Shown here piece by piece: positions 56,570 through 64,000 of a DNA stretch of 64,000 bases (the first letter of the stretch is position 1; every line of letters begins with the position of its first letter). Made by a program: the position numbers and the translations under genes. The notes beneath the pieces are model-generated. The model was not told the DNA's origin. It saw nothing but the letters and a program-made list of their open reading frames with translations, and made no database searches. The stretch is from Geobacter sp. (GTDB lineage Bacteria > Desulfobacterota > Desulfuromonadia > Geobacterales > Geobacteraceae). Location of the stretch: the NCBI GenBank assembly GCA_003314535.1, contig POSG01000001.1, positions 248,001 through 312,000 of the forward strand, in the 5' to 3' direction.

Positions 56570-58552
56570 ATGGAACATTCGGTTCTGCTGGACATGGAAA
56601 TACTCTTCGGCCTGGCCGTGGCAACCGTGTTGCTGTTTCGGCGGCTCAAGTTTCCGTCAATCATGGGATTTCTCTTCGCCGGCATCGTTGCCGGCCCCCA
56701 TGCATTCGCCCTGATAAAAAACACGCACCAGGTCGAGCAGATGGCGGAAATCGGCGTGGTTCTGCTCCTGTTCACCATCGGCATAGAATTCTCCCTGAAG
56801 GAACTGATGCGGATCAAGCACCTGGTGCTGCTGGGGGGCGGACTGCAGGTGGGCGCCACCATACTGGCAACCGCCCTGATCGGCATCGGGTTCGATTTTT
56901 CCCTGCAGCAGTCGATCTTCTTCGGTTTCCTCGTTGCACTGTCCAGCACCGCCATACTCATGAAACTGCTCGCCGATGCAGGCGAAACGGATGCGCCCCA
57001 CGGCAAAATGGCCATGGGCATCCTCATCTTCCAGGACTTGTGCATCGTCCCGCTCATGCTCTTCGTCCCGTTTCTCGCCGGCGCGGGCAACGGGCTGAAC
57101 GACATCATCCTCGTTTCCGCGAAAGCGGCGGGGGTCGTGCTGGTCGCCCACTACTCCGCCCGCTTCCTGGTCCCTTGGATATTCGGCCAGGTGGTCAAAG
57201 CCAGGAGCCGCGAACTCTTCCTGCTGACCATCCTGTTCGTGGGCTTCGGAACCGCCTGGATCACCTCCCAGGTGGGCCTGTCACTCGCCCTGGGCGCTTT
57301 CATCGCCGGCCTTGCCATTTCGGAGTCGGAATACAGCCACCAGGCGCTGGGTGATATCATGCCGTTCCGGGATGCCTTCATCTCGCTCTTTTTCATCTCC
57401 GTCGGCATGTTGCTGGATCCGGCCATCATGTTAAGGTACCCGCTGCTGATAGCCTCGCTGGTCATCGGCATCCTGCTGGTCAAGACCGTGATCGCCACCG
57501 GCGCAGCCATGTCGCTCGGAGTGCCGATGAAAATCGCCCTCATCACCGGGTTTTCGCTGGCGCAGATCGGCGAATTCTCTTTTGTCCTCTGCCAGTCCGG
57601 CCTCAAAGTGGGCATTTTCACCCCCGAGTTGTACCAGATATTCCTCGCCGCATCGGTGGCGACCATGGGGTTGACCCCGCTCTGCCTGAAAATTGCTCCT
57701 TTTGCGGCGGAGCGCGTCATATCCTTCCTTCCCCGCGCCCTGACCCGGGGGAGAGGGGTCCTTGCGCGCAGCGTACACAGGATGACGGCCTCCGATCACG
57801 TGATAATCGTGGGCTACGGCCTTAACGGGCGAAACCTGGCACGCGTTCTGAAGCACTTCGAGATCGGCCACGTGGTAATCGAGACCAATCCCTTCACGGT
57901 CAAGACCGAGCGGAAGAAGGGGAACCCCATCATTTTCGGCGACGGTTCCAGCAACGAGATCCTGACCCACGCCAACATCGACCGGGCCCGCATCATCGTC
58001 ATCGCCATTTCGGACGCGTCATCAAGCAGGCGCATCGCCGCACAGGCCCGGCGTATGAATCCCGGCATACACGTCATAGTCAGGACCCGCTACATACTGG
58101 AAATGGAGCCTCTCTACAAGCTGGGCGCAAACGAGGTGATTCCGGAAGAATTCGAAACGTCCATCGAAATCATGTCCCGTGTGCTGAAGAGGTACCTCCT
58201 TACCCACGACGAGATAGAACGCTGTGTTTCAGAGGTCCGGGGCGATTCCTACGAGATGTTCCGCACCATGTCGCGCAGACACAGCCATGCTGTCGGCATC
58301 TCGGGCTTCCTCACCGGCGCCGAAATCGGGACCTTCCGTGTCGGGGCGTCATCGCCGCTGGCGGGGCGCAGCCTGCGGGAAGGCATTCTTCGCGACAGGT
58401 CCGGTGCAACCCTGCTGATGATCAAGCGGGGCGCGGAAATCGTGCCCAATCCGGATCCGGTCTGGGAACTCCGCGAAAACGACATCGTGCTTATCATGGG
58501 CACGCCGGAGCAGCTTGCGGCCGCGGCCCCGCTCTTCGAGCACGCGGCCTGA
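56570..58552 (+). CDS. Kef-type CPA2 cation/proton antiporter with RCK domains
   Basis: 660 residues. About 12-13 transmembrane helices (about 10-385; GFLFAGIVAGPHAFAL, LSSTAILMKLLADAG, GILIFQDLCIVPLML, SLALGAFIAGLAISESEY) form a monovalent cation:proton antiporter-2 domain. A TrkA-N/RCK nucleotide-binding domain (about 400-515; HVIIVGYGLNGRNLARVLK) and a TrkA-C domain (about 565-650) follow. The full set resembles KefB/KefC or YbaL. It probably exports potassium or sodium. GCGGAGG precedes the ATG at 56570; the frame opens 24 codons earlier. The RND exporter gene follows. Confidence 0.93.
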   Translation: MEHSVLLDMEILFGLAVATVLLFRRLKFPSIMGFLFAGIVAGPHAFALIKNTHQVEQMAEIGVVLLLFTIGIEFSLKELMRIKHLVLLGGGLQVGATILATALIGIGFDFSLQQSIFFGFLVALSSTAILMKLLADAGETDAPHGKMAMGILIFQDLCIVPLMLFVPFLAGAGNGLNDIILVSAKAAGVVLVAHYSARFLVPWIFGQVVKARSRELFLLTILFVGFGTAWITSQVGLSLALGAFIAGLAISESEYSHQALGDIMPFRDAFISLFFISVGMLLDPAIMLRYPLLIASLVIGILLVKTVIATGAAMSLGVPMKIALITGFSLAQIGEFSFVLCQSGLKVGIFTPELYQIFLAASVATMGLTPLCLKIAPFAAERVISFLPRALTRGRGVLARSVHRMTASDHVIIVGYGLNGRNLARVLKHFEIGHVVIETNPFTVKTERKKGNPIIFGDGSSNEILTHANIDRARIIVIAISDASSSRRIAAQARRMNPGIHVIVRTRYILEMEPLYKLGANEVIPEEFETSIEIMSRVLKRYLLTHDEIERCVSEVRGDSYEMFRTMSRRHSHAVGISGFLTGAEIGTFRVGASSPLAGRSLREGILRDRSGATLLMIKRGAEIVPNPDPVWELRENDIVLIMGTPEQLAAAAPLFEHAA

Positions 58553-58602
58553 CGCCACGGCATGAAACGAAAACACAAAATTCCACCTGAGAAAGAAGAA
58601 TA

Positions 58603-61161
58603 ATGCAAATAATCGACAAACTGACCGGCGCCACGCAGGAACTCGTCAACAGGCATCTCCAGTGGATCCATCGCGTCACCCTGAACAGCCCGAAAACCGT
58701 TTTCACAGTTTTCCTCCTGCTGCTGGCCCTCTCGGCGCTGTCCATCACCCGAACCCGTTTCGAATCGGACATATTCAGGCTGTTCCCCGACAAGGGGCCG
58801 CTGGCGCTGTTCCTCGACTCCCTGAACTGGACCGGAAGCGCCAGGAATGTGTTCTTTCTCCTGGAGGGCGACCGGGAAAAACTGGCCGGAAGCGCGGAAT
58901 CCTTCGCCGCAAAGCTGCAGGACATGAAGATCGGTGGGGTTCCGGCATTCGCAAAAGTGCAGTACCGGATCTTCGACCCGTCGGAGGCGAAGCCGTTTGC
59001 CCGGTTCATCGGCTTTGCCGCAACGCGTCCGCAGCTGTTCCTCCCACCGGAAGACACTCAGCGCTATGCGGAGATGCTCACCCCGGAAGCCGCGTCCCGC
59101 TCCCTGCAAAAAGCCCAGGTGGAGCTGGCCATGCCGGGCGCTGTTCCGGAACTGGTCGCAGCGGACCCCCTCTACCTCAGGGATTTGGTCCTGCCGCGTC
59201 TTAAAAAGGAATCGCAGGCCCTGGACCTGGACCCCTCGTCGCCCTATTTCCTCTCACGGGACGGCAAGCTCCTCATCATCATCGCGGAGCCGTCCCAACC
59301 GGTGACCAACATGGGCTTTGCCAGAAAGCTCATGGCCGGAATCAATGAAGCGCGCAAGGGTTACCCGGTCCGGATCACCTGCGCCGGTGCGCATCTGAGC
59401 GCAGTTGCCGATGAGGCTGCGATGAAAAAAGAAATCGCCGCATGCATCCTTTCATCGATTGCCGTAGTGCTTGCCCTTTTCTTCCTGACATACCGGCGCG
59501 TGCTTCCGACACTGCTCATTCCGGTAATACTGTTTTCCGGCGTAATTCTAGCGCTCGGCGTTGGAGGGCTGTTTCTGCCGTCGATCCATATCATCTCGTT
59601 TGCCTTTACCGCTCTCATTATCGGCTTGGGGACCGATTACTCGATCCACCTCTATGACCGGTTCTATTTTGAACGGGCCAACGGGAACACGACAGACGAA
59701 GCGCTCCGGCTCGCGGTAGTGGACACGGGACACGGGGTGTTCACGGCGGCCGCCACAACCGCCCTGCCGTTCCTGGCGCTGGTCCTGGCGGATGTGCGCG
59801 CCCTGTCCGAGTTGGGGCTGCTGGTCGGCCTGGGAGTGATTTTCTCGCTTTACGCAACGTACTTCCTGTTGCCGCCGCTGCTCCTGTTCATGGAACATCG
59901 TTTCCCCCTAGCCCATTATAAGCCACTGCCTTCCTTCCTCCTGGGAAAGGCATGGGACCTGGCGGGAAGGTGCAGGAAAACCATGATCTGCGCCTCGGCC
60001 GTCGTCATCTCGGTTTTTTTGTGCGCGTCGTTCTTCCTCCATTTCGAGGGAGAGCTGAAGAATCTCCAGCCACGGAATTCGGAGGCGTTCCTGACCCAGG
60101 AGAAGATCGAGCGCCACCTGAGCGTGAGCCCGAAGCAGATGCTGGTTGCCGTGGAAGGAAAAGGGCTTGATGAAGTCATGACACGCTCGGCGCGGATCGA
60201 GTCGCTGGCGGAGCGTTACCGGGTCGGTGGGGGACTTTTGTCCTATTCGTCGATCGGCCAGGTCCTGAACAGGCCTGATGTCCAGTCGGCCGTGCTCAAG
60301 GCTCTGGCTGGGAACAGCACGGTTGCGGACGCATCGCGGACCGTGGCCTCCGCACTCGGGAATCACGGGTTTTCCGCACGGGAATTTCTCCCGTACACGG
60401 AAGGGCTTGCCGCCATTCCCTCGTCCGGACCGATCCCCCTTGCCGATGGCATCCAGGCTCTCAGGGAGTCCCCTTTCCGCGGCATCGTGGACCGGCACCT
60501 GATCCGGAACGAAAGCGGCTTCCACGAGCTGATATACCTCAATTACCGGGACGCCGGATTCAGGCAGGAGCAGTTCCTGAAGGATCTGCGCACAGTCGAC
60601 CCACAGGCGCGTGCCACCAGCGTGGACCTGGTAAGCGGACAATTGACCGAGTCGGTCAAAAGGAGCTTTGCCATCGCTTTCATCCTGGGGGGAGGCATGG
60701 TTCTCTTCCTCCTCATGTCCCATTTCGATTCCATTTCCGGGATCTTCTTTTCTCTCTATCCGGTCTTCGCAGGCGTGGTCACCATGCTGGGCGTAATGGC
60801 GACAGTAGGGATGGGGCTGAATTTCATGAACTCGATGGTCCTGGTCACGATCATCGGCATGGGTTCCGATTATGGCATGCATATAGCCCATCGCATCAGG
60901 GGCGCACGGGAGGAAGAGCAAGGGGAGCGTTTTATCCAGGCAGGAAGGGCGGTGCTGCTCTCTGCACTTACCACCATAGCAGGTTTCGGCTCTCTGGCAT
61001 TCGCAGATTACCGCGCACTCGCGTCGATAGGCTGGGCGACAAATTTTGGCATAGCCGCGACAGCCCTGTTTACGCTCGTGGCGCTTCCGGCATTTCGGGG
61101 TATCTTTCTGCTCCAAGACCGTCAGAATCCGGCGCCGACCACAAACGGGAGGTCGCACTAA
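58603..61161 (+). CDS. RND/MMPL-family exporter
   Basis: 852 residues with two repeats, each one TM helix, a large periplasmic loop, and five further TMs. The first TM block is at about 270-430 (LGTDYSIHLYDRFYFERANG) and the second at about 690-830 (GMGSDYGMHIAHRIRGAREEEQGE), and the MMPL motif (I/V)-(G/M)-(M/L)-G-(T/S)-D-Y is in both. The family exports lipids, including hopanoid precursors and surface lipids; it resembles HpnN-type proteins but no hopanoid genes are adjacent. No strong ribosome site precedes the ATG. It lies 50 bp after the antiporter gene. Confidence 0.9.
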   Translation: MQIIDKLTGATQELVNRHLQWIHRVTLNSPKTVFTVFLLLLALSALSITRTRFESDIFRLFPDKGPLALFLDSLNWTGSARNVFFLLEGDREKLAGSAESFAAKLQDMKIGGVPAFAKVQYRIFDPSEAKPFARFIGFAATRPQLFLPPEDTQRYAEMLTPEAASRSLQKAQVELAMPGAVPELVAADPLYLRDLVLPRLKKESQALDLDPSSPYFLSRDGKLLIIIAEPSQPVTNMGFARKLMAGINEARKGYPVRITCAGAHLSAVADEAAMKKEIAACILSSIAVVLALFFLTYRRVLPTLLIPVILFSGVILALGVGGLFLPSIHIISFAFTALIIGLGTDYSIHLYDRFYFERANGNTTDEALRLAVVDTGHGVFTAAATTALPFLALVLADVRALSELGLLVGLGVIFSLYATYFLLPPLLLFMEHRFPLAHYKPLPSFLLGKAWDLAGRCRKTMICASAVVISVFLCASFFLHFEGELKNLQPRNSEAFLTQEKIERHLSVSPKQMLVAVEGKGLDEVMTRSARIESLAERYRVGGGLLSYSSIGQVLNRPDVQSAVLKALAGNSTVADASRTVASALGNHGFSAREFLPYTEGLAAIPSSGPIPLADGIQALRESPFRGIVDRHLIRNESGFHELIYLNYRDAGFRQEQFLKDLRTVDPQARATSVDLVSGQLTESVKRSFAIAFILGGGMVLFLLMSHFDSISGIFFSLYPVFAGVVTMLGVMATVGMGLNFMNSMVLVTIIGMGSDYGMHIAHRIRGAREEEQGERFIQAGRAVLLSALTTIAGFGSLAFADYRALASIGWATNFGIAATALFTLVALPAFRGIFLLQDRQNPAPTTNGRSH

Positions 61162-61235
61162 CAGCTGACCCGGCGCACCTTTCGGGTATTCGGCTCGCGT
61201 GGTGCGGGCTGTCCAGCGTCACGAGGCAATTCGGC

Positions 61236-63743
61236 CTATGCATCGTTTTCAGGAACTGCGCACCCCTGATCGTCAGCACCGCAGTCCGCCTCCTGCCCGG
61301 ATGCGGGAAGATACATGTGGAAAACCGTTCCGACGCCGAGGGTTGTGTCGACTTCCAGGTATCCGTTGTGCTTGCTTATGATGGAATACGCGGTTGCCAG
61401 CCCCAGGCCGCTTCCTTCCTGCCTGGTGGTGAAATACGGGTCGAAGATCCTCGGCAGGTCGTCCGAGGCAATGCCGGGACCTTGATCGCGAATGGAGATG
61501 CGAAGATATCTGCCCTGCTGCAGGGGAAGCTTATCTTCGGGTCCCACCACGCAGTTCTCCACCTGCACTGAGACCAGCCCGCCATCCGGCATTGCCTGTG
61601 CGGCATTCTTGAACAGGGCATTGGCGACCTGTCCCATCTGGCCCTTGTCGATTTCCACTGCCCACAGGCCGTCCGGCAGGGAAAACTCGCATCTCACCGA
61701 GGAACCACGCAGCATGTCACTTGCCGCGCCGACCAGAACACTCCCTATTGAAGCGGTCTTTCTGATCGGGGCGCCACCCTTGGCGAAGGTGATGAGCTTC
61801 TGCGTCAGGCCGGCAGCCCGGTCACACCCCTTTTCAGCCTCGGCCAGCCTCAGGTGGGCCTTCGATTCCGGGTCCAGGTACATCTTGGCCAGGGAAATGT
61901 TGCCGAGGATGGCCGTGAGAATATTGTTGAAGTCATGAGCGATGCCCCCGGCGAGCACTCCCAGTGACTCGAGCTTCTGCGCTTTTGCAACCTCCTCTTC
62001 CATTTTCTTGCGCTCGGTAATGTTGCGGATATGCTCGGCAACCAGGAACACGTCACCATTCTCGTCAAATATGGGAACTGCGCGAATTTCCACGTAACCC
62101 TGGCGTTCATCATACTTTTCTGCGAAAACCGGCTTGCCTGAACGGAACACATCCCTTGCCGCGCACGGTTCGCAGGGGGAACCGCTCTCCGAGCAGAGCC
62201 CTTCGAAGCAGTACGGATTCCTGCTCAGCATCTCGGGTTGCAATTCCCCATCGCTGCGCCAGTTGGTCTCAACGGTTTTCAGGTTCCTGTCCATCACGAC
62301 CAGGTGATCAGGGTTTGTCTCGAATATCTTGCTGAGTATGTTACGCGAAGTCCTGAGCTGCTCCTCCGTAAGGCGCCGCATGCCGATATCGTGGTTCAGC
62401 TCCTCGTTCACCTCTGCAAGCTGAGCGTTCAGGCTTGACAGCCGATGATTCAGCGTCGTCAGTTCGATTGTCCGCTCCGCGACCTTCACTTCCAGTTCAT
62501 CGTTAGCCTTCCGTAGGACCGATTCCGCCTTTCTTCTCATGTGGATGATGAAAAGAAGCATGAACACGATGCACCCCAGGACCGCCATGCCGCCCAGGAC
62601 GGCCCATACGACTTCTTTTCTGACCTTGTGGAATGCTGAGGGTTCGTTTATGATCTCGCTTCCTGCCGGCAGACTGCTCTCCGGGATGTGAAACCGCGCC
62701 AGCTGCCGGTAATCGAACATGTACCTGGCCGGGTTTCCGTACCTGACAGGTACGGTTTCAACAGGACTCCCTCTCAAGATGCTCAGCGCCATTTCTCCCG
62801 CAGCCCTGCCATGGTCGAACGCGCTGATGAGCTTGCCGCCGACAATGCCATGGCCGAGATTGAAGCCATAGACGCCATACACGGGAACCCGGGCAACTCC
62901 GGAAATCCTGGAAATGCATTCCTTATTCTCATAGAACTGCGTGGAAGGACTGCCATAGAAAAAGGTATAGAAAACCAGAGTACTCTCGGGTAGAGCGGCA
63001 ACATCGCGGCAGATCACGTCCAGGTTCGGATTCGTCTCGAACCTGAAGCGGACTTTGCCCCGGTAAAGCGGAAACAGTTTTTCCAGCTCCTCTCTCATCC
63101 TGTCGCCCGCGTTTCCGGAGTCATTGATTATGAAAACCTCTTTTGCGTGGGGATGCAGCCTGAAAGCAAGGTCCAGGGTTTCACGCATGTCAGCCGTCTC
63201 GCTCACACCGGTGAACAGCTGCTTCCCTTGCAGTTCTTCCGGGCGGAAATAATTCACCCCGCAAAAAACAACGGGAATCTTACCGAACAGTTCGTCGCGA
63301 TGGTCTCGCAGGAACATGAAGGCATCGCTGTCGGAACAGATGATGAGTTCGAAGCGGGTTTTGACGTACTTGATCTTCATCAGCCTGACCAGCAAAGCGT
63401 AATACTGCTCGTCATTCGCCCACTTGGTATTCATGTTCTCGATGTAGAGCCTGGCTTGGCTTCTTACCGGGTCCAAGCCGCAAACTATCCCCCTGGTGAC
63501 ATCGTCAGTCCATTTGAAACCCTGATGGTAGGAATTGAGGAGAAGCACATTCTTCAACACATTCTTCTTTTCAAATGCCCGGGCGCCTGATGAAACTGCG
63601 AGAATCATCACCAGTATGAATATGGAGCAGATGAATTTCGAAGTAATTCTTGCCGCATCTGCCGGAAAGATTCGTATGGATTGATTGATTTTCATTGCGG
63701 AAGAGAACCGTTTTAGTCTGCTTCCAGTTGCGTAGTCGTGCAT
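61236..63743 (-). CDS. Sensor histidine kinase with periplasmic ABC-substrate-binding-like domain
   Basis: 835 residues. A signal/TM segment (about 36-55), a periplasmic sensor resembling ABC_sub_bind ligand domains (about 65-345), a TM helix (about 362-382), a coiled coil, a PAS domain (about 470-590) with Cys in YCFEGLCSESGSPCEPC, a HisKA domain with the phospho-His in GGIAHDFNNILTA, and HATPase motifs DQGPGIASDDLPRIFDPYFTT and GSGLGLATAY. TGGAG supports the ATG at 63743; ATG at 63695 is also possible. Ligand and response regulator are unknown. Confidence 0.9.
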   Translation of the reverse strand: MHDYATGSRLKRFSSAMKINQSIRIFPADAARITSKFICSIFILVMILAVSSGARAFEKKNVLKNVLLLNSYHQGFKWTDDVTRGIVCGLDPVRSQARLYIENMNTKWANDEQYYALLVRLMKIKYVKTRFELIICSDSDAFMFLRDHRDELFGKIPVVFCGVNYFRPEELQGKQLFTGVSETADMRETLDLAFRLHPHAKEVFIINDSGNAGDRMREELEKLFPLYRGKVRFRFETNPNLDVICRDVAALPESTLVFYTFFYGSPSTQFYENKECISRISGVARVPVYGVYGFNLGHGIVGGKLISAFDHGRAAGEMALSILRGSPVETVPVRYGNPARYMFDYRQLARFHIPESSLPAGSEIINEPSAFHKVRKEVVWAVLGGMAVLGCIVFMLLFIIHMRRKAESVLRKANDELEVKVAERTIELTTLNHRLSSLNAQLAEVNEELNHDIGMRRLTEEQLRTSRNILSKIFETNPDHLVVMDRNLKTVETNWRSDGELQPEMLSRNPYCFEGLCSESGSPCEPCAARDVFRSGKPVFAEKYDERQGYVEIRAVPIFDENGDVFLVAEHIRNITERKKMEEEVAKAQKLESLGVLAGGIAHDFNNILTAILGNISLAKMYLDPESKAHLRLAEAEKGCDRAAGLTQKLITFAKGGAPIRKTASIGSVLVGAASDMLRGSSVRCEFSLPDGLWAVEIDKGQMGQVANALFKNAAQAMPDGGLVSVQVENCVVGPEDKLPLQQGRYLRISIRDQGPGIASDDLPRIFDPYFTTRQEGSGLGLATAYSIISKHNGYLEVDTTLGVGTVFHMYLPASGQEADCGADDQGCAVPENDA

Positions 63744-64000
63744 GCGGGAACTCCACCATCCAGGCCCGGAATCCTGGCTTCGCGCAGCAATTAAAATCAC
63801 GGCAGAAACCGGATCGCCACTTGATTAATTATTATCACCCAACGTTGCAACAAGGTGTCTTTTGCCCTGCAGCAATGAACAGGTAAGAACATACCATTCG
63901 CATACCCGCAGGGAAAAGTATTTTTTTGACAAAAAAATGAATACATCCTTTCCATTTCAGCATATTCTATTTTCCGGAAAGGAATTGCGGGGCGTTAAGC
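63744..64000. other. AT-rich upstream region at the window edge
   Basis: 257 bp without a gene. It holds a TTTTTTT-GAC-AAAAAAA palindrome (63921-63937) and an inverted repeat CCTTTCC/GGAAAGG (63947-63953 and 63976-63982). They may belong to a promoter region of the kinase or of a gene beyond the window. Confidence 0.35.

Noticed and set aside
59908-61158. 416-residue minus-strand open frame opposite the RND exporter
   Set aside because: It is a composition shadow of the exporter gene: His/Arg-rich, with no domain or start signal.

Overview
This 64 kb window looks like chromosomal DNA from a Geobacter-like member of the Desulfuromonadales/Geobacterales. The evidence is a eukaryote-type citrate synthase typical of Geobacteraceae, GC-rich codon use with many GTG and TTG starts, a dense set of two-component, GGDEF and PilZ proteins, a very large benzoyl-/2-hydroxyglutaryl-CoA-dehydratase-type activase, and several B12/radical-SAM enzymes. 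No rRNA, tRNA, CRISPR array, insertion-sequence transposase or prophage was seen. Most of the window is ordinary housekeeping DNA in short operons.

Layout. 0-8 kb: a TPR protein, ptsP (nitrogen PTS enzyme I), a ModE-type regulator, family-4 uracil-DNA glycosylase, a zinc phospholipase C-like protein and coaBC. 7-12.6 kb (minus strand): an HD/OB-fold nuclease, an FAD-dependent oxidoreductase, two receivers, a receiver-kinase and UspA. 12.7-17.7 kb (minus): rodZ-like, TPR lipoprotein, PfkB kinase, mtnP, rlmN and ndk. 18-27 kb: a small lipoprotein, an AMMECR1 protein, citrate synthase, M24 peptidase, AMP-dependent acyl-CoA ligase, glycosyltransferase 9, class II aldolase and mnmH. 27.6-32.7 kb (minus): a chemoreceptor, metY behind a SAM-I riboswitch, and malQ. 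32.8-38.2 kb: ftsH, terC, a CNNM/CorC protein and metF. 38.6-44.3 kb: a TatD-radical SAM fusion translationally coupled to a 1431-residue CoA-enzyme activase. 44.3-48.4 kb: a nitroreductase, then a probable RiPP locus. 48.4-55 kb: a GGDEF regulator, a leaderless phage-repressor-like gene, a PilZ protein, a DEDDh exonuclease and a DUF4080-type B12 radical SAM protein. 55-64 kb: rnk-like, an MreB-like protein, a Kef-type antiporter, an RND/MMPL exporter and a hybrid periplasmic-sensor histidine kinase.

The most interesting locus is 45126-48361. A B12-binding radical SAM enzyme carries a C-terminal PqqD-like (RiPP recognition) domain. Its stop codon overlaps the start of a 46-residue peptide that has a short basic leader followed by six tandem pentapeptides Cys-His-(Ala/Gly)-Pro-(Ala/Ser/Val). 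A family M19 membrane dipeptidase follows in the same direction. The six DNA units differ mainly at third codon positions, which indicates selection on the peptide. I read this as a ribosomally made, radical-SAM-modified Cys/His-rich product, possibly metal-binding. I do not recall a described family with this core.

Other points of note are a pair of related inverted-repeat elements (27483-27577 and 38404-38594), a perfect TTGACA-17-TATCTT promoter and S-box aptamer ahead of metY, a leaderless S24-like repressor that has lost its catalytic residues, and a TTTTAGG simple repeat upstream of malQ.
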